Shown: positions 54,409-63,858 of the stretch, in pieces
Layout of the letters: every line of letters starts with the position of its first letter
Numbering within the stretch: the first letter of the stretch is position 1
Origin: Paenibacillus sp. JJ-223
Lineage (GTDB): Bacteria > Bacillota > Bacilli > Paenibacillales > Paenibacillaceae
Direction of reading: 5' to 3'
DNA length: 64,000 nucleotides
Assembly (NCBI RefSeq): GCF_927798175.1
Contig: NZ_CAKMMP010000001.1
Location: 620,001-684,000 of the forward strand
Program-made: the position numbers and the translations under genes
Notes under the pieces: model-generated
What the model saw: only the letters and a program-made list of their open reading frames with translations
What the model was told of the DNA's origin: nothing
Database searches by the model: none

Positions 54409-54960
54409 TCATTCTTTAAAATAGGGCGTAATCCCTTTTGAATATAGGTTCTCCACTAACTTGAAAAATTCTTCTGACGATAAATCCTTTTGACGCTGGA
54501 GCCAAAGACGAAATAAAGAAAGGGAAGTTGTCAGGTAAAACTCAATGAAGTATGGCGTTAAGGAATGGTTTTGCGGAACGTTTAATTCTAATTGATCCAA
54601 AGTGATTTCTTTTTTTAAGCGTTTTAAAAAACGGGCACTTCCATAATCACCTAAGAGGGCATTAAGAACCAGGAGATGTTCTCTTTTATCCAGACAATAG
54701 AGCGTATCTTGAACCGTATGCATCGATATCTCTTTATTCGCCAATTCTTTTTTAATGTCATTCAATAACTCATTCTCAACAGAGTCTAACAATTCGTAAA
54801 TGTCAGTAAAGTATTGATAAAAGGTGCTGCGGTTATATCCGGACTTATTCGCAATTTCCTGAACCGAAATTTTCTCAATCGGCTTTTGGGTATATAACTC
54901 ACAAAAAACTTCTATAAACTTTTGTCTTGTTTTCTCCGTTATTTGGGGTTGCTTATTCAT
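54409..54960 (-). CDS. TetR/AcrR-family transcriptional regulator
   Basis: 183 residues: N-terminal TetR HTH (ISVQEIANKSGYNRSTFYQYFTDIYELL, about residues 31-58) and a helical ligand domain with TetR_C-like FYLTTSLSLFRLWLQR. AGGAGGGAAAC before the ATG. Divergent from the ketopantoate-reductase-like gene; the 22-base palindrome at 55050 in between is the probable operator for both. Confidence 0.9.
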   Translation of the reverse strand: MNKQPQITEKTRQKFIEVFCELYTQKPIEKISVQEIANKSGYNRSTFYQYFTDIYELLDSVENELLNDIKKELANKEISMHTVQDTLYCLDKREHLLVLNALLGDYGSARFLKRLKKEITLDQLELNVPQNHSLTPYFIEFYLTTSLSLFRLWLQRQKDLSSEEFFKLVENLYSKGITPYFKE

Positions 54961-55049
54961 GTTTCCCTCCTACTAGCGAATAAGAATATCATCCGACAAA
55001 TCATAAAAAACTGATGGTTGATCAAGAAATCATAACGTCTTACAATCAC

Positions 55050-55071
55050 ATCATACAACATGTTGTCTGAT
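55050..55071. promoter_or_regulatory. Palindromic TetR-type operator
   Basis: ATCATACAACATGTTGTCTGAT: perfect 12-base core ACAACATGTTGT with matching outer ATCA/TGAT. Centred in the divergent region of the TetR gene and its neighbour. Confidence 0.7.
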
Positions 55072-55108
55072 AATCAAAAGGAAATGTTCATAAGTAGGGG
55101 TGGTTTTA

Positions 55109-56029
55109 ATGTCAGCAAAACAAGATCGAATTTTAATTTTTGGTGCAGGTGTTATCGGGAGCATGTACGCAATTAAGCTCATTGAAGCAGGGTTTGACGT
55201 TACCCTGTTTGCACGTTCTAATAGATTTAAATCATTAAGAGAAAATGGCCTGCAATATAAGGAAAAAGGGACGGTTAAATCGATCCAAGTGAATGTCATT
55301 GATACGCTGGAAAACGACGATGTATACGATTTTATTTTCGTTACCGTTCGTTATGATCGGGCCGAATCAGCGTTGTTAGCGCTAAAAGATAATCAAAGCA
55401 AAAATATAGTTACGATGACTAATAATTCAATTGGATTCTCTTCGTGGCTGGACATCGTAGGAGATAGACTTTTACCAGCTTTTCCCGGCTTCGGCGGACA
55501 GATTAAAGATGGAGTATTGCATGCTCGATTTCTACCAAGGATTATAGTGGCAACTGCATTTGGAGAAATGAATGGGGCAGTGACAGAACGCATAAAAAAC
55601 CTCGCAAAATGTTTTGAAACAGCAAAGCTTCCCTACGTTATTAAAAAGGATATGCAAGCGTATCTAATCACACATTCCGTATCAGACATTGCCATGATGG
55701 GCACTTTGTATTCTGAGAATAAGATCATTGACAAAAAAACAGCCAGAACCAGAAAGACGGCACGCAAAATAACAGTCGCTTTAAAAGCGTATCTAAGGGC
55801 AATACAAAAAGCTGGCGTTTCAATTGATCCACCAATACTTAAAATGGTGCTTCAATGTCCAAACGTATTCTTGGATCTATTCTTTATGACATGGCTTCGA
55901 ACTAAAATGGTTAGGGATATGATGTTGCCGGATTATGCGAATCATGCTAACAATGAGATTATGCAGCTGAGTAATGATTTAATGAAATTTTTAAGTCAAA
56001 ATGATGTCAAATCGGAAATCCTTGCCTAA
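55109..56029 (+). CDS. Ketopantoate reductase (ApbA/PanE)-family oxidoreductase
   Basis: 306 residues from the ATG at 55109, with AGGGGTGG upstream. N-terminal Rossmann fold (RILIFGAGVIGSMYAIKLIEAG, residues 6-27) and ApbA C-terminal domain. The C-terminal half is divergent from housekeeping PanE and the gene is under TetR-type control, so a role in vitamin synthesis is doubtful; it probably reduces another 2-keto compound or carbonyl. Confidence 0.85.
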   Translation: MSAKQDRILIFGAGVIGSMYAIKLIEAGFDVTLFARSNRFKSLRENGLQYKEKGTVKSIQVNVIDTLENDDVYDFIFVTVRYDRAESALLALKDNQSKNIVTMTNNSIGFSSWLDIVGDRLLPAFPGFGGQIKDGVLHARFLPRIIVATAFGEMNGAVTERIKNLAKCFETAKLPYVIKKDMQAYLITHSVSDIAMMGTLYSENKIIDKKTARTRKTARKITVALKAYLRAIQKAGVSIDPPILKMVLQCPNVFLDLFFMTWLRTKMVRDMMLPDYANHANNEIMQLSNDLMKFLSQNDVKSEILA

Positions 56030-56066
56030 ACTAACGGGAAACGTTAGCATTGTGAAACGAAGAAAG

Positions 56067-56098
56067 CAGCCGGTTATTGTGATCGGCTGTTTATGTTT
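56067..56098 (+). terminator. Weak terminator hairpin
   Basis: GCAGCCG and CGGCTGT arms around an AT loop, followed by TTATGTTTTG. Confidence 0.5.
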
Positions 56099-56150
56099 TG
56101 TCCTCCAAATATAGAGGAATAAGAACATTGTGTCATTTTCAATTAGATTA

Positions 56151-56260
56151 TTATCTAAACAGTTGAGTGTAAGCTGGCATGTCACGTACAGCGCCGCCTA
56201 AAAAATCGATTTCGATTGCACCCGGCGCAATGGTATTAACGGTGATATTGATTGTTTCTC
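56151..56260 (-). pseudogene. C-terminal remnant of an SDR dehydrogenase
   Basis: Minus-strand frame reads NITVNTIAPGAIEIDFLGGA and then VRDMPAYTQLF with a stop. ITVNTIAPGAI is the segment after the catalytic Tyr/Lys in short-chain dehydrogenases. Preceded by an in-frame stop; everything upstream is lost. Confidence 0.7.
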
Positions 56261-56310
56261 AAAAAACAGTTTTTAAATTTCACTCTCGGAGTAGTCATGA
56301 AGAGCTTTGA

Positions 56311-56339
56311 TTGACCTTTTATTACACTAGTGTTATATT
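56311..56339 (+). promoter_or_regulatory. SigA-type promoter of the padR operon
   Basis: TTGACC (56311-56316), 17-base spacer, TATATT (56334-56339), overlapped by palindromes. Confidence 0.7.
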
Positions 56340-56359
56340 ACACCTATGTAATATTACAT
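56324..56359. promoter_or_regulatory. Nested PadR operator palindromes
   Basis: Three overlapping or adjacent inverted repeats: ACACTAGTGT (56324-56333), ATATTACACCTATGTAATAT (56335-56354) and ATGTAATATTACAT (56346-56359). They cover the -10 box and the start of transcription. The ATGT...ACAT pattern is typical of PadR-family operators. Confidence 0.7.
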
Positions 56360-56373
56360 GTGAGGGGGTTCCC

Positions 56374-56937
56374 ATGAAGCAGCTTTCGAACGTAGAATTT
56401 ATGCTGTTACAAATTATCGCCGAAAGCAATCCAGCGTCAGGATACGATATTAACAAGTTAATCGACCAACGCGGCTATCGGGAGTGGGCGAATATCGGCA
56501 CGACTTCGATTTACGCTGGACTGAAGAAATTGAACAATAAGGGATTCATCGAGTCCGAGGTTTCAGGTGAGAAGTCGGGCAAAGGACCTTTACCGATCCG
56601 ATTTTACATAACAGAAGTCGGTATGACTGCACTTAGGGATGAAATCATCGTCGTCCTGTCTTCTTCGCGAGAGCGCGATAACCGGTTTGATCTGGGGCTC
56701 GCCGCTTTACCGTTTATCGGTAAGGAAGCAGCCATCGAAGCTTTGCGAAAGCGGCTTGATTATCTCGAAGAGGCTTTAAAAAATATAAAACAGAAGTACG
56801 AATCGCAAGGCTCCACTCGGTTGCCGCTGCACGTAAGAGTGCTTTTCCTTCATCCGATCCATCTTATCGAGAGTGAGCAGGTATTCGTTTCGAAAATAAT
56901 CAGTGAATTGATGGAGGAGGCGAAGGGACATGTCTAA
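56374..56937 (+). CDS. PadR-family transcriptional regulator
   Basis: 187 residues from the ATG at 56374, with GAGGGGG upstream. Winged helix (VEFMLLQIIAESNPASGYDI, IYAGLKKLNNKGFIESE) followed by a C-terminal helical dimerisation part (YLEEALKNIKQKYESQ). Overlaps the BtrH-like gene by 8 bases. Represses its own operon through the palindromes upstream, presumably released by a small molecule. Confidence 0.9.
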   Translation: MKQLSNVEFMLLQIIAESNPASGYDINKLIDQRGYREWANIGTTSIYAGLKKLNNKGFIESEVSGEKSGKGPLPIRFYITEVGMTALRDEIIVVLSSSRERDNRFDLGLAALPFIGKEAAIEALRKRLDYLEEALKNIKQKYESQGSTRLPLHVRVLFLHPIHLIESEQVFVSKIISELMEEAKGHV

Positions 56938-57916
56938 AATAATTGAGGAGTTCATTCCTTTTGAAGGGGAACATTGCGAGACGACAACCATGGGCAATTT
57001 ACTTCAATTTGCGGGCGTCCGCATATCCGAGCCGATGTTATTCGGACTTGGGCAAGGGCTGGGATTCATCTATTGGGATTCAAAGGGGATGGATTTCCCT
57101 TTTATTGGGGGAAGGGTTAAGCCGGATGAATTGACTGCTTGCATATCATTCCGGCTCAATTTCACCATCAAAGCGCAGGAGACTTCGTCCATAAAAAAAG
57201 CGTGGCAGAACGTACAGAGCTTCATCGAACACGGAATTCCGGTAGGGCTTAAATTAGATTCCTATTACTTGGATTATTTCACGAACAAAGTACACTTTGC
57301 CGCCCATTATGCTGTAATATACGGCATGGATGAAGAATACGCCTACATGGCGGATACCAGACAACAGGGAGGACTTGTGAAGACAAGTTTGGACCATTTG
57401 GCTATGGCCAGAAACGCTAAGGGGCCCATGAGCTCCAGGAATCGTTCCTTTACGATCGAACCGCTCGACACCCGTCCGCCGCTTATGCCCGCTATACGAT
57501 TATCTTTAGCCCAAAATGCACATGACTACTTGAACCCGCCCATTAGCAATATGGGGAATAAAGGCATTGTAAAAATGAGCAAGGAAATCCTGAAGTGGCC
57601 TTCCCGCAGTAAAAATGTGGAGCACGATCTATGCTTGACTGCTTTACTAATGGAAAGAGCGGGAACCGGCGGCGCTTTGTTTCGCAATCTGTATCGGGAT
57701 TTTTTAAAAGAATGCGTGGAGCTGTCGGGTGACCCCAAAGTTGAACAGGCATACTTGTTGTTTACTGCAATCGCTCCAATGTGGGTTCACGTTTCTTCTA
57801 TGATCGATCTTGCGGGAAGAACGGGAAACTACCAGGAGTTGAATCAGGTTTCCGAGCTTTTGCTCGAGATTGCAGATAAAGAACGCATAGCCATGGGATT
57901 TCTATTAAAAGACTGA
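56930..57916 (+). CDS. BtrH_N domain protein (butirosin biosynthesis BtrH-like)
   Basis: 328 residues. N-terminal BtrH_N domain: EGEHCETTTMGNLLQFAGV with Cys and later VHFAAHYAVIYGMDEEYAYMADTR, the cysteine-protease-like arrangement of BtrH, which transfers an aminoacyl chain from a carrier protein to an aminoglycoside. C-terminal half resembles the partner domain DUF4872 (helical). No biosynthetic genes, carrier protein or transporter are adjacent, and the gene is paired with a PadR regulator. Could modify or hydrolyse an acylated small molecule. GGAGG before the ATG. Confidence 0.75.
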   Translation: MSKIIEEFIPFEGEHCETTTMGNLLQFAGVRISEPMLFGLGQGLGFIYWDSKGMDFPFIGGRVKPDELTACISFRLNFTIKAQETSSIKKAWQNVQSFIEHGIPVGLKLDSYYLDYFTNKVHFAAHYAVIYGMDEEYAYMADTRQQGGLVKTSLDHLAMARNAKGPMSSRNRSFTIEPLDTRPPLMPAIRLSLAQNAHDYLNPPISNMGNKGIVKMSKEILKWPSRSKNVEHDLCLTALLMERAGTGGALFRNLYRDFLKECVELSGDPKVEQAYLLFTAIAPMWVHVSSMIDLAGRTGNYQELNQVSELLLEIADKERIAMGFLLKD

Positions 57917-58008
57917 GCACCTATATCGTTGTTTTTCTGGATTTCGTTCCCTCAGCGGCCTGGAAGAGCGCTGCTCGTTTAGCGGAATTCATCAATTAAT
58001 GAATCAAA

Positions 58009-58548
58009 TCAATCAATTGTGTAGATGGACCACACACCTTCATTATTCTTCCGGATTGCGTACATCATTTTAACTGCTTCAATCGTATCTGTACTGGAAT
58101 CTAAACGTTCCCCAAGAACAAAAACATGCACTTGTTTATAGGTTGATACAAATTTTTCAATGCTTTCAATTGTTGAAAACTTATATTGGAAATCCTCATT
58201 ATAATACCCCTCCATAGCATCAGCCAATTTCTCGGTGACGAATCCGGATCGGTACAGATGATGGTCATGCTCAACAAGTCCTTTTAAGTTCAATTTAAGT
58301 ACATCTAGAAGAGGGGATTCGTCTTCTGTCAGGGAAGATTCAGCCTTGTTAAAATCAATATTAATACCAGGTTTAAAATGAGTTGATGACTCCGTTTCAT
58401 TCTCAGAATGTTTAGATGTATCAGGTACTGAATTCTGAGTTGTATTGGTCGTATTCGTTGATTTATCAGTTGGTGAGGTTGTATCACCACACGCCGTAAG
58501 GACAATAAATGAAGTTAACAGCATTGTTAATGCGAACGATTTTAGCAT
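58009..58548 (-). CDS. Putative lipoprotein, unknown function
   Basis: 179 residues, signal peptide with lipobox LTAC (Cys20), then a Ser/Thr-rich linker to about residue 60 and a small folded domain (about 80-179) ending AIRKNNEGVWSIYTID, the pattern of a small alpha/beta domain of the NTF2 or DUF4878 type. AAAGGTGGG before the ATG. No partner gene. Confidence 0.75.
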   Translation of the reverse strand: MLKSFALTMLLTSFIVLTACGDTTSPTDKSTNTTNTTQNSVPDTSKHSENETESSTHFKPGINIDFNKAESSLTEDESPLLDVLKLNLKGLVEHDHHLYRSGFVTEKLADAMEGYYNEDFQYKFSTIESIEKFVSTYKQVHVFVLGERLDSSTDTIEAVKMMYAIRKNNEGVWSIYTID

Positions 58549-59644
<1,096 letters not shown>

Positions 59645-59717
59645 TATACGGTAGGAATTCATATTTCTATGCATTCTAAAATTTTGTTGCCAAGATGATC
59701 AAATACGTATTAAATTT

Positions 59718-59818
59718 ACATCAGTACTTAAATTGGAGGAGCCTGCACACAGCGGGCTCCTTCGTCTTTTTTGCCTTAATACTGACGTAATTCTTAAGAG
59801 GAGATGATGTTTTTTGAT
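59718..59818 (+). repeat. Intergenic repeat R2, copy 2
   Basis: CATCAGTACTTAAATTGG, GGAGGAGCCTGC then AGCGGGCTCC (hairpin 59738-59760) and T-run, GCCTTAATACTGACG, TTCTTAAGAGG. Corresponds to 54125-54252. Confidence 0.65.
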
Positions 59819-59896
59819 TTTGTCATTGAATTAAGAGCGGAAAAAGCAAGGCTTCAAACCAAAAAAAGAGTATCCGTGAGAATGAATGACCATTAG
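59804..59896 (+). CDS. Possible 30-residue peptide
   Basis: ATG ATG after AAGAGGAG; reads FFDFVIELRAEKARLQTKKR and ends MNDH. Starts inside repeat R2; likely a chance frame or remnant. Confidence 0.2.
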   Translation: MMFFDFVIELRAEKARLQTKKRVSVRMNDH

Positions 59897-59926
59897 AAAG
59901 AAACGATTTATTATTCCTTTAGATGA

Positions 59927-59985
59927 AGGGTGTCGAGGGGTAAGAAGACGTTCCCATGGAAGTCGCTAATTTAGCCGTTTTTTAT
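59927..59985 (+). repeat. Intergenic repeat R3, copy 2
   Basis: GAGGGGTAAGAAGACGTTCCCAT, GAAGTCGCTAATTTAGCCG, TTTTTT. Matches 29395-29459 with scattered changes. Acts as a weak terminator. Confidence 0.5.
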
Positions 59986-60085
59986 TTCTATTTGAATTAA
60001 TGGAAACGCAGGGATTCTAACATAATTAGTCGTATTTTATACACATATTTATAATGGAATTGATTCCACTGGAGGTACGTAACCT

Positions 60086-60613
60086 ATGTTATTAGAAACA
60101 GAAAGATTATTCTTACGGGCGTATGACTGGGGGGATTTAGATCAGCTGCATGCCATTTTATCTGATCCGGTAACCATGAAGTTTTGGCCAGCACCTTTTA
60201 CGCTCGATCAAAGTCAGCAATGGATGAGGCAAAGTATGGAAATGTATGCGGTTGGATTTGGACGACTCGGCGTGTTCCTTAAGAGCGATGGTTCGCTTAT
60301 CGGTGATGCCGGTCTTCGGGTTTCAGATATCGACAGTAAGAAAGAAAATGATCTAGGTTACATTATTCAAGCAAAATATTGGGGACATGGTTACGGAGTG
60401 GAAGGGGCTGCAGCGGTTCTGAAGTATGGAGTGGACAAGCTGGATCTGAAGAGAATTTGCGCCAACATGCCGGTTAGTCATCTCGATTCGAAAAAGGTGG
60501 CGATCCGTCTCGGAATGAAATTGGAAAAAGAGTTTAAAAATACTAGAAATCATAATGTCCTAACCTATCTATATGTCTACGATGCTCGATTCAATGAGAG
60601 ACTAAAGGGCTGA
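60086..60613 (+). CDS. GNAT-family N-acetyltransferase (RimJ/RimL-like)
   Basis: 175 residues: LETERLFLRAYDWGDLDQL at the N-terminus, acetyl-CoA site GHGYGVEGAAAVLKYG (about residues 98-113), then ICANMPVSHLDSKKVAIRLGM. GGAGGT before the ATG. Could acetylate a protein N-terminus or a small amine; substrate unknown. Confidence 0.9.
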   Translation: MLLETERLFLRAYDWGDLDQLHAILSDPVTMKFWPAPFTLDQSQQWMRQSMEMYAVGFGRLGVFLKSDGSLIGDAGLRVSDIDSKKENDLGYIIQAKYWGHGYGVEGAAAVLKYGVDKLDLKRICANMPVSHLDSKKVAIRLGMKLEKEFKNTRNHNVLTYLYVYDARFNERLKG

Positions 60614-60812
60614 ATCTTCGGGAGCCCAAGTAGGGAGGACTGTTCATCTTTAATACAGGTTCATGCAAAATATTAACCAATAAACGCTTAAGTCGCCCCT
60701 TATCACTGTACGCGATCATTGTCTTGCCTTGATACTGATGATCGGCAGGGATACACGAAGGATGATGCGATCCGGATAGATTAAGCTGCTTCAGCAGGTT
60801 TGATCACTTCTT
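60614..60812 (-). other. Coding-like stretch without start (possible remnant)
   Basis: Minus-strand frame without ATG start reads DHQYQGKTMIAYSDKGRLKR and LLVNILHEP, running from about 60804 to the 3' end of the GNAT gene. Protein-like but unrecognised. Confidence 0.25.
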
Positions 60813-60848
60813 AAACCGTCAAAGGTACTTATCCTGTGGCGGTTTTTT
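60813..60848 (+). terminator. Terminator hairpin
   Basis: AAACCGTC and GGCGGTTT arms followed by TTTT. Confidence 0.55.
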
Positions 60849-61029
60849 AAATCCGATAAATTCTAAAAGGGATAAATGGTTCAGAACCCCCGTGTTAACA
60901 TCCACTACATCCAAAGAGGCATGAAAAATTTCAGTATTTATTTTAGGGGAATTAATTTACTCACAGCGTGTGCAACTGGTTCATATCTGGTATAATAAAT
61001 AATAATCAGGAAGTACAATGAAATATAGG

Positions 61030-61255
61030 TATATAAACCGCAAAAAAGATGCACACGTTAACGGAGAGGCAGAACCAATCTGGAGAAGCGAAGCGGTCTT
61101 AAAGCTTTCTGAAAGAAAGCTGCGTCGGAAGCATAGGCTTATCACCGGATTTTCCCTTTGAAAAAGGGATTTGAAAAAATCTGGGGGATAACAGCGATCG
61201 GAAGATGATACTGCACTCGCAGTGCCTTGTGTGATTGTTTAGTGCGGTTTATATA
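61030..61255. repeat. Structured interspersed element, copy B
   Basis: 226 bases closed by perfectly complementary TATATAAACCGCA (61030-61042) and TGCGGTTTATATA (61243-61255). Interior shared with copy A: ATCTGGAGAAGCGAAGCGGTC, hairpin CTTTCTGAAAGAAAG, AGCTGCGTCGGAAGCATAGGC, compound hairpin CCGGATTTT/AAAATCTGGG (G-U pair where copy A has G-C), GGATAACAGCGATCGGAAGATG, then GCACTCGCAGTGC. Ends 37 bases before the start of the GntR-SBP fusion gene, so it may be in that gene's leader. Confidence 0.7.
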
Positions 61256-61292
61256 GAACATAAAAAGATGAAGAGGATAGGTGGAACGGCCA

Positions 61293-62666
61293 ATGGCGAA
61301 AATAGATCGTCATACTTTTCAGACCAGAACCAGACATATGTCTGCCGATCTGAAGCAAAAAATTAACTCCGGAGCATACAGTCCGGGAGAATTTCTGCCT
61401 TCCGAGTTGGCGCTGACAGAACAGTACAAACTAAGCAAAAACTCGGTGAGATACGTTCTGGATGAGCTTGTACAAGAGGGATTGATCATTAAAATTCCCA
61501 GGGTGGGCACGCAGGTGACAAAGCCTGCTTCCAAGGAAACCATTCGTTTTGGCGTCTATCCCTCATTGTATAAAGAAGCGGGGATGGAGGAGCTGATTAA
61601 GCGATTCCACGAGAAACATCCGCATATTCATGTGGAAACGATTGAGCTTCCTTATATGAATTCAGACAATATCGCCAATCTGATCAAGCTAGGGATTATC
61701 GATGCGTTAACCATCAACTTGCAGGATATGTACCAATTCCAAGAGAAAAATTATCTTGATTTGTTTGTCGACCAGGATCGATACGATACGATATATCCTT
61801 TTCTTACACCATATTTTGAGAAGGAATCAGGTGTTCTGGCAGCACAGCCTTTCGTATACTCACCTGTTATTTTATGTTACAACAAGGAGCATCTGAGGGA
61901 GAAAAGGCTGGGTGAACCAAACAGCAGCTGGAGCTGGGATGAACTGGCAGCACTGCTCAGGGAGCTCAAAGCGCCTCATCGTTACAGCATCGCTTTTCAG
62001 TTATTTTCCATGAATCGATGGCCTATTTTCTGGATGCAAAATGAGGACGATCCATCTTCGATCGATTCCCGTCCAACTCAGAACGGAACTGGCTTTCCCA
62101 CAGAAGGATTACGATGGCTCAGGGAGCTTGTGACAGAGGAAGGCATATTTCCGCTTGCCTTGGCACAGGGTGAATTCGAAGCCGAGAAATTGTTTAAGGA
62201 GCAGAAGATCTCCGTCATGTTAACCACATATTACATGCTGAATGAGCTAAAGAATGCGGATTTTTCCTTTGATATCGCTCCGCTACCACATTTTAAGAAT
62301 GATCGGACACTCCTTCTCTCTACAGCCATTGCTCTCAGTGCAGAATCGAGCCGAAAGGACACGGCAGCCTGCTTTGTGAATTATCTCACTTCAGATGAGG
62401 CACAGACCTATATCAGGCAGTACACATACAGTTTACCTGCAAGCAGATATATTACAGAATCGGTTTCAGTAGAGCTTCAAAACAAACCGTCCAGGTTGGA
62501 GCTTCATCGAGACTATAGTTCGAAATACATGACGTATCGCGATCTGTCGATTTCCATGCAAACCCAGATTCGTTTCGGAGAAAGCTTGAAGCAGTACATG
62601 TCTTATTTAATCGATGAAGAGGGACTCGCTGAAGTGCTGCTTCCGTCAAAAAGTCTCAATCTTTAA
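61293..62666 (+). CDS. GntR winged-helix fused to solute-binding-protein domain
   Basis: 457 residues from the ATG at 61293 (AGGTGG upstream; a GTG at 61281 is the alternative). Residues 1-78 form a GntR-type winged helix (LKQKINSGAYSPGEFLPSE, KLSKNSVRYVLDELVQEG). From about 82 the protein is an ABC-type family 1/8 solute-binding domain (RFGVYPSLYKEAGMEELIKRF, FVYSPVILCYNKEHL, EKLFKEQKISVMLTTYYML, AACFVNYLTSDEAQTYIRQY) without signal peptide or lipobox. So it should be a cytoplasmic one-component sugar or sugar-acid sensor. Likely controls the epimerase gene and those beyond it. Confidence 0.85.
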   Translation: MAKIDRHTFQTRTRHMSADLKQKINSGAYSPGEFLPSELALTEQYKLSKNSVRYVLDELVQEGLIIKIPRVGTQVTKPASKETIRFGVYPSLYKEAGMEELIKRFHEKHPHIHVETIELPYMNSDNIANLIKLGIIDALTINLQDMYQFQEKNYLDLFVDQDRYDTIYPFLTPYFEKESGVLAAQPFVYSPVILCYNKEHLREKRLGEPNSSWSWDELAALLRELKAPHRYSIAFQLFSMNRWPIFWMQNEDDPSSIDSRPTQNGTGFPTEGLRWLRELVTEEGIFPLALAQGEFEAEKLFKEQKISVMLTTYYMLNELKNADFSFDIAPLPHFKNDRTLLLSTAIALSAESSRKDTAACFVNYLTSDEAQTYIRQYTYSLPASRYITESVSVELQNKPSRLELHRDYSSKYMTYRDLSISMQTQIRFGESLKQYMSYLIDEEGLAEVLLPSKSLNL

Positions 62667-62684
62667 AAAACGAAAAGAAGCCTA

Positions 62685-62716
62685 AAAAAGCACTGCCATG
62701 AGCAAGTGCTTTTTTG
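62685..62716 (+). terminator. Terminator after fusion regulator
   Basis: AAAAAAGCACT (62685-62694 region) and AGTGCTTTTTT arms; bidirectional. Confidence 0.8.
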
Positions 62717-62743
62717 ATTTTATATGAACTACAAAAGAACCAG

Positions 62744-62772
62744 TTGACAGACAACATGGCATATGCTAATTT
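62744..62772 (+). promoter_or_regulatory. SigA-type promoter of epimerase operon
   Basis: TTGACA (62744-62749), 17-base spacer, TGC-TAATTT (-10 at 62767-62772). Confidence 0.6.
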
Positions 62773-62841
62773 CTTATTGAAAATAAGTACCACATATGAT
62801 CCAATTACAAGGGCTTAACAAGGAGAGGGGACCTTATTCGG

Positions 62842-63858
62842 ATGAAGACCGTGGCTGAATTGGAAGCAAAGCTTTCGGAGGCATCAGACCGGCTAATCAG
62901 CGACTTACATAAAGTGGACGGGGATCTTCTGATATTAGGCGCAGGCGGGAAGATGGGTCCAAGTCTTGCGAAATTAGCCGCTCAAGCCATCAAGGCGGGA
63001 GGAATGAACAAGAAGGTGACTGCTGTATCCCGATTTCAGGATCAGGAGGTGAAGAACGATCTTGAAAGCGCTGGAGTAAAGACGATTTCCTGCGATCTTT
63101 TAGACGATCAAGAGCTCATGCAGCTGCCTTCAGCGGATAACGTCATATACATGGCAGGCAACAAGTTTGGCACAACGGGCAGGGAGCATTATACATGGGC
63201 AATGAATGCTTACTTGCCCGGAAGAGTGGCAACAAAGTATAAAGATTCGCGTATCGTCGTTTTTTCTTCCGGTAACGTGTATCCCTTTTCCCCGGTAGGT
63301 CTCGGAGGAGTCGATGAATCGGTAACCCCTGAGCCTCTCGGTGAATATGCACAATCCACACTGGGCAGAGAGCGGATATTTGAATACTTCTCTCACAAGT
63401 ATGGCACGCCGATGCTGCTGTACCGCTTGAACTATGCCATTGATTTGCGCTATGGGGTGCTGCTTGAAATTGCCAGAAAAGTCCACGAAGGCAAATCGGT
63501 GCCGCTTGCGATGGGGCATGCCAACGTGATCTGGCAGGGAGATGCCAATGAGATTGCATTAAGGAGTCTGCTCAAGTGCCAAAGCCCTCCCGAAATTTTG
63601 AATGTGACCGGACCTGAAACCATGTCAGTTCGCTGGGCAGCGCAGCAGTTTGCCCAAAGGTTCGGTCTTGCTGCATCGTTTGAGGGAAGCGAATCCGAAA
63701 CGGCTCTGCTCAGCAATGCAGCTAAGGCGTTTCGCGAATTCGGTTATCCGAGAGTAGGCTTGCTGGAAATGATTGATCTCATTGCAGAGTGGGTTGCATC
63801 CGGCGGACATACGTGGAACAAACCAACCCATTTTTCGGAAAGGAAGGGGAGGTTCTGA
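62842..63858 (+). CDS. NAD-dependent epimerase/dehydratase family protein
   Basis: 338 residues with a Rossmann motif GDLLILGAGGKMGPSLAKLAA (about 27-47), VIYMAGNKFGTTG and FSSGNVYPFSPVG where SDRs have the catalytic Ser; the usual YxxxK is not evident in its normal form (REHYTWAMN lies before it), so catalysis may differ. Followed with 1-base overlap by a dihydrodipicolinate-synthase-family gene. This pairing behind a GntR-type regulator suggests a sugar-acid or sugar-derived catabolic operon. Confidence 0.85.
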   Translation: MKTVAELEAKLSEASDRLISDLHKVDGDLLILGAGGKMGPSLAKLAAQAIKAGGMNKKVTAVSRFQDQEVKNDLESAGVKTISCDLLDDQELMQLPSADNVIYMAGNKFGTTGREHYTWAMNAYLPGRVATKYKDSRIVVFSSGNVYPFSPVGLGGVDESVTPEPLGEYAQSTLGRERIFEYFSHKYGTPMLLYRLNYAIDLRYGVLLEIARKVHEGKSVPLAMGHANVIWQGDANEIALRSLLKCQSPPEILNVTGPETMSVRWAAQQFAQRFGLAASFEGSESETALLSNAAKAFREFGYPRVGLLEMIDLIAEWVASGGHTWNKPTHFSERKGRF

